A stretch of 54,539 nucleotides of DNA, taken from contig CALNGU010000005.1 of the NCBI GenBank assembly GCA_939800445.1, forward strand, positions 1 through 54,539. Reading direction: 5' to 3'. The first letter of the stretch is position 1. Every line of letters begins with the position of its first letter. Under the pieces are notes generated by a model. The model did no database searches, was not told where the DNA came from, and was given only the letters and a program-made list of their open reading frames with translations. Source of the DNA: an uncultured Bacteroidaceae bacterium (GTDB lineage Bacteria; Bacteroidota; Bacteroidia; Bacteroidales; Bacteroidaceae). Position numbers and translations under genes: made by a program. This document shows, piece after piece, positions 1 to 7,868 of the stretch.

Positions 1-51
1 GCGGGCGACATCTTTTCGTGCCACGGCCGCGCGGGGGCGGGATGTTTGCCA

Positions 52-59
52 TACCTTTG
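52..59 (+). promoter_or_regulatory. Bacteroidota -7 promoter element for the threonine aldolase gene
   Basis: TACCTTTG matches the Bacteroidota -7 consensus TAnnTTTG. It lies 23 bases before the ATG at 83, which makes the in-frame TTG at 68 an unlikely start because it would sit at or just after the transcription start. No clear -33 TTTG is seen upstream. Confidence 0.55.
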
Positions 60-82
60 CGTGTGGATTGAAATTCAGAGTT

Positions 83-1114
83 ATGTTGCATTTTGACAGT
101 GATTACATGGAGGGGGCGCATCCCGATGTGTTGCGCCGCCTGGTCGAGACTAATATGGAGCAGACGACGGGCTACGGCGACGATGTGCACAGCCGCGAGG
201 CGCGGCGCAAGATTGCCGAGGCGTGCGGGCTGGACGATGCCGAGGTGCACCTGCTCGTGGGCGGCACGCAGACCAATGCCGTGGTGCTCGGGGCGTTGCT
301 GCGCCCGTGGGAGGGGGTGGTTGCCGCCGAGACGGGCCATATCGCGGTGCATGAGGCCGGGGCGATAGAGGCGACGGGGCACAAGGTGCTGACCGTGCCG
401 TCGCACGCCGGCAAGGTGGCGGCTGGTGATGTCGAGGCGTTGTTTGATGATTGGGCGGGCGATGCCAACCGCGAGCACGAGGTGCGCCCTGTGGTGGTCT
501 ATGTTTCGCAGCCGACCGAGTGGGGGACGCTCTACACTCTCGACGAGTTGCGGGGTTTGTCTGAGGTGTGCCGCCGCAAGGGGCTGCTGCTTTATGTGGA
601 CGGTGCGCGGCTGGGCTATGGCCTGGCTGCCGACACGACGGGGGTGACGCTGCCGGTGCTGGCGGGGTTGTGCGATGCTTTCTACGTTGGCGGGACCAAG
701 GTCGGCGCGTTGTGCGGCGAGGCTGTCGTGGCGCATCGCGGGGTTTTGCCCGATGGTTTCTTCTCCTATGTCAAGCGGCAGGGGGCGTTGCTTGCCAAGG
801 GGAGGCTGCTGGGGGTGCAGTTTGACGCGCTGTTCACCGACGACCTCTATCTCAGGATTTCACGGCACGCCATCGACATGGCGCGCAGGCTGGCTCGGGG
901 GCTGACGGCGGCTGGATATGAATTCCACATCCCGGCGGAGACCAATCAACTGTTTCTCGCCGTCGATGAGGCCACGTTGGAGCGGTTGTCCCGGATTGCC
1001 ACGTTTGGGTTCTGGCAGAGGTTGCCTGGCGGGCGGACTGTCATCCGCTTCGCTACGAGCTGGGCGACGCGGCGTGAGGATGTCGATGAGTTGATTGCCT
1101 GCCTCGGCAGGTGA
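83..1114 (+). CDS. Low-specificity L-threonine aldolase / beta-eliminating lyase family
   Basis: PLP-dependent fold-type I enzyme of 343 residues, expected to cleave L-threonine (or allo-threonine) to glycine and acetaldehyde in the cytoplasm. Visible family marks are the N-terminal FDSDYMEGAHP, GYGDD, the PLP-ring aspartate in YVDGARLGYG (about residue 173) and the Schiff-base lysine in YVGGTKVGALCGE (about residue 206). The start at 83 is chosen over an in-frame TTG at 68 because the protein family begins near MLHFDSD and a -7 promoter element sits just upstream. It is convergent with murB, with only 26 bp between. Threonine dehydrogenase and Kbl lie 2-4 kb away, so threonine/glycine interconversion is clustered here. 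Substrate stereospecificity cannot be read from the sequence. Confidence 0.88.
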   Translation: MLHFDSDYMEGAHPDVLRRLVETNMEQTTGYGDDVHSREARRKIAEACGLDDAEVHLLVGGTQTNAVVLGALLRPWEGVVAAETGHIAVHEAGAIEATGHKVLTVPSHAGKVAAGDVEALFDDWAGDANREHEVRPVVVYVSQPTEWGTLYTLDELRGLSEVCRRKGLLLYVDGARLGYGLAADTTGVTLPVLAGLCDAFYVGGTKVGALCGEAVVAHRGVLPDGFFSYVKRQGALLAKGRLLGVQFDALFTDDLYLRISRHAIDMARRLARGLTAAGYEFHIPAETNQLFLAVDEATLERLSRIATFGFWQRLPGGRTVIRFATSWATRREDVDELIACLGR

Positions 1115-1140
1115 ATGCCGCGGGCTTGTGCGGCCGGGTG

Positions 1141-2142
1141 TCAGATGAAGTTGACCTCCGCCCGCAGCGTTATGCCAAACCGCTCTTTGACATCGTCGAT
1201 GATTGTCTGTGCCAGGCGGGTGATTTCGTCGGCTGTCGCGCCGCCGAGGTTGACCAGCACGAGGGCTTGGCGTGAGTGCACTGCGGCGCGTCCCAGTGAG
1301 CGGCCGCGCCAACCGCACTGCTCGATGAGCCATCCGGCAGGGATTTTCACGCCGCCGGGTGCTTTGTAGGATGGGATGGCGGGGTAGGCGGCTGCCAGTT
1401 CCTTGTATTTCTCCTCGCTCACCACTGGGTTCATGAAGAAGCTGCCCGCGTTGCCCGTCACGGCTGGGTCGGGCAGTTTGTCGCGGCGGATGGCAATCAC
1501 CGCGTCGCGGAGTGCGGCGGGTGTGAGGCTGTCCTCCTTGCCTTGGAACAGTGTGGCAAGGTGGCCGTAGGACAAGTCGGGCTTGAATGTCTTGGAGAGG
1601 CGGTAGGTGACGTGCGTCACTATCAGATGCCGCTCGTGCTTGAAACGGCTCTCGCGGTAGGCGTAACCGCACTCACCGACGGGGATGGTGCGGCGTTGCC
1701 CGGTCGTGGTGTCGAAGGTCCCGACCTCGACAATCAGGTCTTTGACTTCCGCGCCGTATGCCCCGATGTTTTGCACCGCGCTTGCTCCCACTTCGCCCGG
1801 GATGAGTGACAGGTTTTCAGCCCCCGTCCAGCCGTGGGCGACGCACTCGGCGACGAGCTCGTCCCAGACTTTCCCCGCCTCGACGCGTATGTCGATGGAG
1901 ATCCCGTCTTCCCTGACAGTCTCGATACCCCGTGCCGTGCAGTGCAGCAGCAGGCCGTCGTAGTCTCGGGTGAAGAGCAGGTTGCTGCCACCCCCGATGT
2001 GCAGGAATTTTGCCGGACGGCGTGTGGCGAATATCTCGGCGAGGTCGTCGGCGTTGTCGTATTCCAGCATGAGGTGGGCATTGACATCAATGCCGAAAGT
2101 GTTGTAGGGGCGCAGTGAGATGTTGCGGTGTTCGGTGATCAT
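1141..2142 (-). CDS. murB: UDP-N-acetylenolpyruvoylglucosamine reductase (MurB, type I)
   Basis: FAD enzyme of 333 residues that reduces enolpyruvyl-UDP-GlcNAc to UDP-N-acetylmuramate, the second committed step of peptidoglycan synthesis, in the cytosol. Seen: NTFGI near the N-terminus, the FAD-binding GGGSNLL (about 50-56), the YRESRFK stretch with a conserved arginine near 163, the catalytic serine in GNAGSFFMNP (about 234) and the C-terminal glutamate in LRAEVNF (about 329). Length and motif spacing resemble the E. coli (type I) enzyme. It starts 3 bp after the lipoprotein gene upstream, so it is probably the last gene of a tdh-lipoprotein-murB operon. Confidence 0.95.
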   Translation of the reverse strand: MITEHRNISLRPYNTFGIDVNAHLMLEYDNADDLAEIFATRRPAKFLHIGGGSNLLFTRDYDGLLLHCTARGIETVREDGISIDIRVEAGKVWDELVAECVAHGWTGAENLSLIPGEVGASAVQNIGAYGAEVKDLIVEVGTFDTTTGQRRTIPVGECGYAYRESRFKHERHLIVTHVTYRLSKTFKPDLSYGHLATLFQGKEDSLTPAALRDAVIAIRRDKLPDPAVTGNAGSFFMNPVVSEEKYKELAAAYPAIPSYKAPGGVKIPAGWLIEQCGWRGRSLGRAAVHSRQALVLVNLGGATADEITRLAQTIIDDVKERFGITLRAEVNFI

Positions 2143-2145
2143 GGG

Positions 2146-2988
2146 TCAAACGCTTAAATCTTCATATTTATATAGCATCCACCCTTTCGCCGCATTGTGG
2201 CGGAAGTAAAGGCGGATGTTGTAGCCCGTCTCAATCTTGACGACGGTGACAATCATCTTTTGTGACCGCCCGCCGGTCGTGGTGCAGTCAAACCCGGAGA
2301 TGACCGGTGCGGCCAGGCTCGGGCGGAATGCTTTCCACTGGTCACGTGAGATTGTGGCTTCGAGCAGGCTCAGTTCGTCGCCGTTGTCGTAGGTGACGAA
2401 GCCTACCTCACGTCCCACGTGCCTCATCTGGTAGGCGGAATCGTTGGCGAAACGCTCATAAAACGACAGGAACGTGCCTTGCCGCGCCGCCGTGCTGTCG
2501 ATGGCGATGCTGCGGAGAAACCATTTGTTGCCGTCTTTGGCAAAGTGGTAGTTTTTTGTTATCCCGTTGCCGGTGTAGACTTCGCGCAGTGTCAATTCGT
2601 GGGCATTCATGTCAAATCCCGTGTCCAACGCCTGCTCGTTGTCGTTGAGCAGGGTGTAGTAGACGTTTTGCAGCAGCAGTGAGTCGAATTGCCAACTGCC
2701 AGCCTCCACCTTGCCCCGCTTGCCAAGGTTGTCGAGGTCGAGCGGGAATGCCGTGCGGCTGCGTTGGAATGCGCTGTCGGATTTGAAGAGGTAGATGAAG
2801 TCGTAGAACGAACTGTCCACGTTGTCGTTGTAGCGTGGCAGGTCGCATTCATCCACACCGCTTCCGGCAGGCGCGGGCAAGCTGGCCAGGCCGTTGCCCG
2901 ATGGATTGCCGCCCTTGTCCCGGTTGCCGCAAGATGTGAATGCGACGGCGCAGGCAAGGGCGGCCAAGACGAGAAGTCTCAGTGTCAT
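2146..2988 (-). CDS. Predicted lipoprotein of unknown function
   Basis: A 280-residue protein with a lipoprotein signal peptide: a hydrophobic stretch LLVLAALACAVAFTSC with the lipidated cysteine near residue 20, followed by a low-complexity Gly/Ser/Pro linker. I do not recognise the mature domain. It is mixed alpha/beta in character, with no obvious catalytic motif, no repeats and no further membrane segments. It lies between the threonine dehydrogenase gene (12 bp gap) and murB (3 bp gap), so co-transcription is very likely, but that pairing does not reveal a function. A periplasmic or outer-membrane location is inferred from the signal alone. Confidence 0.8.
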   Translation of the reverse strand: MTLRLLVLAALACAVAFTSCGNRDKGGNPSGNGLASLPAPAGSGVDECDLPRYNDNVDSSFYDFIYLFKSDSAFQRSRTAFPLDLDNLGKRGKVEAGSWQFDSLLLQNVYYTLLNDNEQALDTGFDMNAHELTLREVYTGNGITKNYHFAKDGNKWFLRSIAIDSTAARQGTFLSFYERFANDSAYQMRHVGREVGFVTYDNGDELSLLEATISRDQWKAFRPSLAAPVISGFDCTTTGGRSQKMIVTVVKIETGYNIRLYFRHNAAKGWMLYKYEDLSV

Positions 2989-3000
2989 CTATTCGTGCTA

Positions 3001-3960
3001 TTACTTTTTGAGCAGGCGTGCCGAGAGCTTGTCGAGCATATCGACAGTCATGGTTGCCAGGTCATAGGTCGGCCGCCATCCCCACTCCTCACGGGCGCAG
3101 CTGTCGTCCATCTTGTCCGGCCATGATTCGGCTATTGATTGCTTGAGCGGGTCAACGTCGTAGACCATTTCAAACTCGGGGCGGTGCTTCTTTATCTCCT
3201 TGTAGATTTCTTCAGGGTCGAAACTCATTGACGCGATGTTGAACCCATTGCGGTGGACGAGCCGTGCCGGATCGGCTTCCATCAGGGTTATCGCTGCGTT
3301 GAGTGCGTCGGGCATATACATCATGTCCATCAATGTCCCCTGTTTGATAGGGCAGGTGAACTTCTCGCCCCTGACGGCGTAGTAGTAGATGTCAACCGCA
3401 TAGTCCGTCGTGCCGCCTCCCGGAGGAGTGACATTTGAGATGATGCCGGGGAAACGCACCGAGCGCGTGTCAACACCGTACTTCGTGTGGTAGTAGTCGC
3501 TCAACAGTTCCGTCGTCACCTTTGAAACCCCGTAGATTGTCTTCGGACGTTGGATTGTGTCTTGCGGTGTCATCCAGTGCGGGGTGTTCAGCCCGAAAGA
3601 GCCTATCGAGCTGGGTGTGAAGACGGCGCATCCGTGCTCGCGGGCGAGTTCCAGTATGTTGAGCAGCCCGTCGATGCCTATCTTCCACGCGAGGAGCGGT
3701 TTCTTTTCCGCCACCACTGAGAGCAGGGCGGCGAGGTTGTATATGCTGTCGATGCCATGTTTCTTTATTGCTTCCGAGAGCTCGTCAGGGCGCGTCACGT
3801 CGGCCAGTGCGCTGGGGCCAGACTCTTTCAACTCTCCTTTGGGCTCCGCACCGGGAATGTAGCCGGCGACCACGTTGTCGTTGCCGTAACGTTTCCTCAA
3901 TTCCATGGTCAGCTCCGAGCCAATCTGCCCGGTAGAACCGATAACCAAGATCTTTTTCAT
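3001..3960 (-). CDS. SDR-type L-threonine 3-dehydrogenase (NAD-dependent epimerase fold)
   Basis: A 319-residue extended short-chain dehydrogenase/reductase. The Rossmann motif GSTGQIG is at about residues 8-14, the catalytic serine region TPSSIGSFG at about 115-123, and the YxxxK pair in YGVSKV at Tyr143/Lys147. The stretches RYPG-like SVRFPGIIS and TTDYAVDIYYYAV are typical of the SDR-type threonine dehydrogenases that oxidise L-threonine to 2-amino-3-ketobutyrate with NAD+. The divergent neighbour is Kbl, which consumes that product, and this supports the assignment strongly. By sequence alone it could also be called a UDP-sugar epimerase-like protein. It is the first gene of a probable operon with the lipoprotein and murB. 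Confidence 0.85.
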   Translation of the reverse strand: MKKILVIGSTGQIGSELTMELRKRYGNDNVVAGYIPGAEPKGELKESGPSALADVTRPDELSEAIKKHGIDSIYNLAALLSVVAEKKPLLAWKIGIDGLLNILELAREHGCAVFTPSSIGSFGLNTPHWMTPQDTIQRPKTIYGVSKVTTELLSDYYHTKYGVDTRSVRFPGIISNVTPPGGGTTDYAVDIYYYAVRGEKFTCPIKQGTLMDMMYMPDALNAAITLMEADPARLVHRNGFNIASMSFDPEEIYKEIKKHRPEFEMVYDVDPLKQSIAESWPDKMDDSCAREEWGWRPTYDLATMTVDMLDKLSARLLKK

Positions 3961-3994
3961 CGTAGAAGTATTAATAAAGGTTTATAAATTGGCA

Positions 3995-4002
3995 CAAAAG
4001 TA
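3995..4002 (-). promoter_or_regulatory. -7 promoter element for the threonine dehydrogenase operon
   Basis: Read on the minus strand this is TACTTTTG, matching TAnnTTTG, about 35 bases before the start codon at 3960. A good -33 TTTG is not evident. The rest of the 278-bp divergent spacer up to the Kbl start is AT-rich near 4020-4060. It contains one isolated CAT-NNN-ATG core (4087-4095) but no 22-bp array. Confidence 0.5.
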
Positions 4003-4238
4003 GGGAAGTTTTCCGAATTAGGATTATAGTGCAATTGCTTTATTAAAAATTATTATTCATTTTTGCAAAGGCATGGTGCGGAGTGGCATCCGATGATCAT
4101 TTTGTCAGCATTTCAACCTGCATTTTGGGGATTTGCCCCTGTTGGGCGGGCTGGCGTTGCCGGAATAGGCTGCTTGAGGTGTTAAAATGCCACCGACCGT
4201 GAGCCGACGAAAGGACAACCCTTTAAACTATTATATAT

Positions 4239-5426
4239 ATGTATGGGAAGATAAAAGATTATTTGTCTCAGACGCTGGCTGAGATAAAAGATGCGGGCCT
4301 TTACAAGGAGGAACGTCTCATCGAGAGCCAACAGCAAGCCGAAATCACAGTCAAGGGCAAGAAGGTTCTCAACTTTTGTGCCAACAACTACCTCGGGCTG
4401 TCCAACAACCCGCGCCTGATGCAGGCCGCCAAGGACATGATTGACAAGCGCGGCTACGGGATGTCGTCGGTGCGTTTCATCTGCGGGACGCAGGACATAC
4501 ACAAGCAGCTCGAAGCTGCCATCTCCGATTATTTCAAGACCGAGGACACCATCCTCTATGCCGCTTGTTTCGATGCCAATGGTGGTGTGTTCGAGCCTTT
4601 GCTTGGCGAGGAGGATGCCATAATCTCTGATTCGCTCAACCATGCCTCCATCATCGACGGTGTGCGCCTGTGCAAGGCCAAACGCTACCGCTATGCCAAT
4701 GCGGACATGGGCGAACTGGAGAAATGCCTGCAAGAGGCGCAAGCGCAGCGGTTCAGGATCATAGTCACCGACGGCGTGTTCTCGATGGACGGCAACGTCG
4801 CGCCTATGGACAAGATCTGCGACTTGGCTGAGAAGTATGACGCCCTGGTCATGGTGGACGAGTGCCATTCGGCCGGTGTCGTCGGCGCGACGGGGCATGG
4901 TGTCAACGAGCAGTTCAACACCTATGGCCGCATAGACATCATGACAGGCACGCTGGGCAAGGCATTCGGCGGCGCGATTGGCGGCTTCACGACCGGGCGC
5001 AAGGAGATTATCGAGCTGTTGCGTCAGAGATCGCGTCCCTACCTCTTCTCCAACTCCGTCCCGCCGGCAGTTGTCGGCGCGAGCCTCGAGGTGTTCAAGA
5101 TGCTCAAGGAAAGCGACTCGCTGCACACCAAGCTGATGGAAAATGTCGAATACTTCCGTACCCGTATGCTTGAGGCCGGCTTCGACATCAAACCCACGCA
5201 GAGTGCCATCTGCGCCGTCATGCTCTATGATGCCAAGTTGTCCCAGGTCTATGCAAGCAAGTTGTTGGACGAGGGCGTCTATGTCACAGGATTCTACTAT
5301 CCGGTAGTTCCCAAGGGACAGGCGCGCATAAGGGTTCAACTCTCCGCCGGCCACGAGCGCGAGCACCTCGACAAGTGCATCGCGGCATTCGTCAAGATAG
5401 GCAAGGAACTCGGGGTCATCAAGTGA
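4239..5426 (+). CDS. kbl: Glycine C-acetyltransferase (2-amino-3-ketobutyrate CoA ligase)
   Basis: A 395-residue alpha-oxoamine synthase that converts 2-amino-3-ketobutyrate and CoA into glycine and acetyl-CoA, using PLP. Seen: FCANNYLGLSNNP near the N-terminus, GYGMSSVRFICGTQ, DECHSAGVVG (PLP-ring aspartate and histidine region, about 207-210) and the PLP lysine in GTLGKAFGGAIGG at about residue 241. Length is normal for Kbl. It is divergent from the SDR-type threonine dehydrogenase, which makes its substrate, so the two form a complete threonine-to-glycine route. The gene ends in its own strong terminator. Confidence 0.95.
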   Translation: MYGKIKDYLSQTLAEIKDAGLYKEERLIESQQQAEITVKGKKVLNFCANNYLGLSNNPRLMQAAKDMIDKRGYGMSSVRFICGTQDIHKQLEAAISDYFKTEDTILYAACFDANGGVFEPLLGEEDAIISDSLNHASIIDGVRLCKAKRYRYANADMGELEKCLQEAQAQRFRIIVTDGVFSMDGNVAPMDKICDLAEKYDALVMVDECHSAGVVGATGHGVNEQFNTYGRIDIMTGTLGKAFGGAIGGFTTGRKEIIELLRQRSRPYLFSNSVPPAVVGASLEVFKMLKESDSLHTKLMENVEYFRTRMLEAGFDIKPTQSAICAVMLYDAKLSQVYASKLLDEGVYVTGFYYPVVPKGQARIRVQLSAGHEREHLDKCIAAFVKIGKELGVIK

Positions 5427-5465
5427 CACCGTCCCGTCACCGCCTGGTGGCGGTGCTGGCGTATA

Positions 5466-5504
5466 ATCCCGTGGCACAAGGTCAAGTGCCACGGGATTTC
5501 TTTT
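5466..5504 (+). terminator. Rho-independent terminator of kbl
   Basis: A perfect 12-bp stem (5466-5477 with 5486-5497, core CCCGTGGCAC) with an 8-base loop, followed by TTTCTTTT. It starts 40 bp after the kbl stop codon. Confidence 0.85.
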
Positions 5505-5525
5505 GCCTGGCGGTGCGGTGGGCGG

Positions 5526-5622
5526 CATCGTATGCAGGCCGCGTCGTCATGCAATGATTTCGGTGTTGGCATTGTATGCTGTCGGGTGCGGCATTGCATG
5601 ATTTCTTCCCCGTCATCTGATG
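5526..5622. repeat. 22-bp-period dyad array, five perfect CAT-NNN-ATG units
   Basis: Five cores of the form CAT-NNN-ATG start at 5526, 5548, 5570, 5592 and 5614, each exactly 22 bp from the last (centres CGT, GCA, TGT, TGC, CTG). The 13-bp spacers vary in sequence. The array lies between the kbl terminator and the rplM promoter and does not overlap a credible gene. Three other loci in this window also carry five perfect units with the same period. The function is unknown to me. Confidence 0.85.
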
Positions 5623-5719
5623 CCATGCTGGCAACGCCCGGTGCAGGCGCGGGTGGCGGTGCGTGGCGGGTGTTCGTCATGCGGCGTATCGCGCTCATAC
5701 ATAAAATAATGTCCTAAGT

Positions 5720-5752
5720 TTTGTAAAATCAGCCGAAAAAGCACTATCTTTG
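5720..5752 (+). promoter_or_regulatory. Promoter of the rplM ribosomal operon
   Basis: TTTG at 5720-5723, a 21-base spacer, then TATCTTTG at 5745-5752. This is one of the best matches in the window to the Bacteroidota TTTG / TAnnTTTG promoter. It lies about 118 bases before the rplM start, leaving a long leader. Confidence 0.8.
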
Positions 5753-5761
5753 CAAGCCGAT

Positions 5762-5860
5762 TATTATCAAATTTGGTTAAGAAGATGATACCTAATGCTT
5801 TAGGCTCAAGTCCGAGGGCTTTTGCACAGGGTACGTCGGTATTAGTAGTAACAATTAAAT
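5762..5860 (+). promoter_or_regulatory. Structured 5' leader of rplM (candidate autoregulatory element)
   Basis: The roughly 110-base leader can form a hairpin CCTAA/TTAGG (5791-5795 with 5800-5804) and, as an alternative sharing bases, a long-range pairing of GATACC (5787-5792) with GGTATT (5838-5843). A small AAGTCC/GGCTT stem lies between. Ribosomal-protein operons often carry leaders bound by one of their own products. That this one is bound by L13 is inference from position and structure only. Confidence 0.4.
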
Positions 5861-5870
5861 TTTTAAAAGA

Positions 5871-6332
5871 GTGGACACTTTAAGTTACAAGACAATTTCA
5901 GCCAACAAGGCCACTGTCAACAAGGAGTGGGTCGTTGTCGATGCGACCGACCAGATCCTTGGCCGTTTGGGCAGCAAGGTGGCTAAGTTGCTGAGGGGAA
6001 AGTACAAACCAAACTTCACCCCTCACGTGGATTGCGGCGACAACGTCATCATTATCAACGCCGACAAAGTCAAAATGACAGGGAACAAGTGGACGGACCG
6101 CGTCTACATGACATTCTCCGGTTATCCAGGCGGCCAGAAGAGGTTCAGCCCGCTGGATCTGAAGTCACGCCCGGGAGGCGACGAGAAACTGATGCGCAGG
6201 GTGGTCAAAGGTATGCTGCCAAAGAACCGTCTGGGCGCGAAGTTGCTCAAAAACCTCTACGTGTACTCGGGTCCCGAGCACAACCATGAAGCGCAAAGCC
6301 CGAAACTAATCGATATCAACACCCTCAAATGA
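5871..6332 (+). CDS. rplM: 50S ribosomal protein L13
   Basis: A 153-residue protein with the Bacteroidota L13 N-terminus (DTLSYKTISANKATV), then WVVVDATDQILGRL, the YKPNFTPHVDCGD segment and the KLLKNLYVYSGPEHNHEAQ tail. It binds 23S rRNA in early 50S assembly. Translation starts at GTG 5871: there is no ATG at the conserved N-terminus, and the start fits homologues exactly. The stop codon overlaps an in-frame ATG of rpsI (6329-6332), so the two are translationally linked. Confidence 0.97.
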   Translation: MDTLSYKTISANKATVNKEWVVVDATDQILGRLGSKVAKLLRGKYKPNFTPHVDCGDNVIIINADKVKMTGNKWTDRVYMTFSGYPGGQKRFSPLDLKSRPGGDEKLMRRVVKGMLPKNRLGAKLLKNLYVYSGPEHNHEAQSPKLIDINTLK

Positions 6333-6337
6333 CTAAT

Positions 6338-6724
6338 ATGGAAGTAGTAAATGCAACAGGCAGGCGCAAAAGTTCTGTAGCCCGCGTATATGTCAAGGAA
6401 GGGACCGGTAAAATCGTCATAAACAAAAAGGACATCACCGAATATTTTCCCTCGTCAATCCTCCAATATGTCGTAAAGCAACCTCTCCTCACGCTCGGCG
6501 TGGTCGAGAAGTACGACATCAAGGCCAACATCTTCGGCGGCGGGTTCACCGGGCAGTCGCAGGCACTCCGCCTCGCCATCGCCCGCGCTTTGGTCAAGAT
6601 CAACGCTGAGGACAAGCCTGCGCTCCGCAAGGAAGGCTTCATGACACGTGACTCACGCGTCGTCGAGCGCAAGAAACCAGGCCGTCCAAAGGCACGCAAG
6701 AGATTCCAGTTCAGCAAACGTTAA
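6338..6724 (+). CDS. rpsI: 30S ribosomal protein S9
   Basis: A 128-residue protein containing VNATGRRKSSVARVYV, the GGGFTGQSQALRLAIARAL core and the conserved basic tail RKKPGRPKARKRFQFSKR, which reaches the P-site tRNA in the ribosome. Two starts are possible: ATG 6329, overlapping the rplM stop, and ATG 6338. The latter gives the usual MEVVNATGRRK N-terminus of this phylum and is preferred. It pairs with rplM as in most bacteria. Confidence 0.96.
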   Translation: MEVVNATGRRKSSVARVYVKEGTGKIVINKKDITEYFPSSILQYVVKQPLLTLGVVEKYDIKANIFGGGFTGQSQALRLAIARALVKINAEDKPALRKEGFMTRDSRVVERKKPGRPKARKRFQFSKR

Positions 6725-6734
6725 TCCGGTTGAA

Positions 6735-6841
6735 TCGTTCGGACGACGATGGGCCGCCTGAGGCCAGTCGGATTGGACATGATGAACTGAGACGCGACGT
6801 TTAGTATCTAAACTCCCGGGACCTGACAACGAGCTACCCGG
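6735..6841 (+). promoter_or_regulatory. Structured rpsI-rpsB spacer / rpsB leader
   Basis: Several consecutive hairpins fit in this spacer: ATCGT/ACGAT near 6737-6753, GGCC/GGCC near 6761-6774, GTTTAG-TAT-CTAAAC at 6799-6813, and CCGGG/CCCGG (6816-6820 with 6837-6841). None is followed by a T-run, so they look like a leader rather than a terminator. Control of rpsB by S2 is known in other bacteria; applying it here is inference. Confidence 0.4.
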
Positions 6842-6887
6842 AGGTTGACAAACAAACAAGAATGTAAACGCTTTAAAGAAACAAACA

Positions 6888-7721
6888 ATGTCAAGAACCA
6901 ATTTCGATACACTTTTGGAAGCTGGCTGCCACTTCGGCCACCTCAAAAGAAAATGGAATCCGTCGATGGCTCCCTACATCTTCATGGAGCGCAACGGCAT
7001 CCACATCATCGATCTCCACAAGACCGTAGCTAAAATCGACGAGGCTGCCGAGGCCTTGAAACAGATAGCGAAGTCGGGGAAAAGAATACTTTTTGTTGCT
7101 ACTAAGAAACAGGCGAAGCAGATTGTCGCTGAACGTGCGGCAGCTGTCAATATGCCATACGTCGTAGAGCGTTGGCCGGGCGGTATGCTCACCAACTTCC
7201 CGACAATCCGCAAGGCTGTCAAGAAGATGGCCACGATTGACAAGCTCACCAACGACGGCACATTCGCCAACCTCTCCAAGAGGGAGATGCTCCAGATCTC
7301 TCGCCAACGTGCGAAACTGGAGAAGAACCTCGGCTCAATCGCCGACCTGAACCGCCTCCCGTCGGCTCTCTTCGTAGTTGACGCCCTCAAGGAAAACATC
7401 GCGATTCGCGAAGCCAACCGCCTCGGAATCCCCGTGTTCGCCATCGTGGACACCAACTCCGACCCCAACAACGTTGACTTCGTGATCCCGGCCAACGACG
7501 ACGCGACCAAGTCCATCGAGGTAATCATGGACACCTGCTGCGCCGCTATTTCTGAGGGGCTCGAAGAGCGCAAGGCAGAGAAGCTTGAGAACGAGGCAGC
7601 AGCCGAAGCCGCACCGAAACGCGCAAGGAAGAAATCATCCAAGGCGCGCCTTGACAAGTCGGACGAGGACGCTATCAACGCATCCAAGGCTGCGGCATAC
7701 GTGAAAGAGGACGAGGAATAA
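6888..7721 (+). CDS. rpsB: 30S ribosomal protein S2
   Basis: A 277-residue S2 with the FDTLLEAGCHFGHLKRKWNP N-terminus, FVATKKQAKQIV, the RWPGGMLTNF motif, DLNRLPSALFVVD and VDTNSDPNNVDFVIPANDD. The C-terminus carries an extra charged, Lys/Glu/Ala-rich tail (about residues 225-277) that ends in a strongly acidic stretch; tails like this are common in Bacteroidota S2. It is followed by tsf, as in most bacteria, with a structured spacer. Confidence 0.97.
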   Translation: MSRTNFDTLLEAGCHFGHLKRKWNPSMAPYIFMERNGIHIIDLHKTVAKIDEAAEALKQIAKSGKRILFVATKKQAKQIVAERAAAVNMPYVVERWPGGMLTNFPTIRKAVKKMATIDKLTNDGTFANLSKREMLQISRQRAKLEKNLGSIADLNRLPSALFVVDALKENIAIREANRLGIPVFAIVDTNSDPNNVDFVIPANDDATKSIEVIMDTCCAAISEGLEERKAEKLENEAAAEAAPKRARKKSSKARLDKSDEDAINASKAAAYVKEDEE

Positions 7722-7743
7722 TCGGATTCAGACACACCACAAA

Positions 7744-7826
7744 CCCGGGTCTCCGGGCAATACAAGGGTTAAGGTAGCGAGGACCGCCGCACGGAACGGG
7801 ACAAACTATTTTAACCCTTTTCTTCA
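7744..7826 (+). terminator. Intercistronic attenuator-like hairpins between rpsB and tsf
   Basis: A small hairpin CCCGG-GTCT-CCGGG (7744-7757) is followed by a perfect 9-bp inverted repeat, AAGGGTTAA (7764-7772) with TTAACCCTT (7811-7819). The second arm runs into TTTCTTC. This looks like a partial terminator that could lower tsf expression relative to rpsB. The 38-base loop is long for a simple terminator. Confidence 0.5.
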
Positions 7827-7868
7827 AACAGACGACACATTAACAAAACCAATAAAACCTACTGAATT

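Larger units (their letters stand above)
5427..5719. other. Intergenic region between kbl and the rplM promoter
   Basis: Apart from the kbl terminator and the 22-bp array, about 100 bp of GC-rich sequence (5623-5719) shows no credible gene, RNA or clear structure. Confidence 0.6.

Noticed and set aside
4080-4130. Possible further 22-bp array upstream of kbl
   Set aside because: Only one perfect core (4087) and one weak in-register match (4109); not enough to separate from chance.
4100-4238. Glycine or other riboswitch in the kbl leader
   Set aside because: No conserved riboswitch core could be recognised; only a small GGGG/CCCC hairpin is visible.
4182-5528. 448-codon minus-strand frame
   Set aside because: Antisense shadow of kbl, without recognisable domains; it crosses the kbl terminator.
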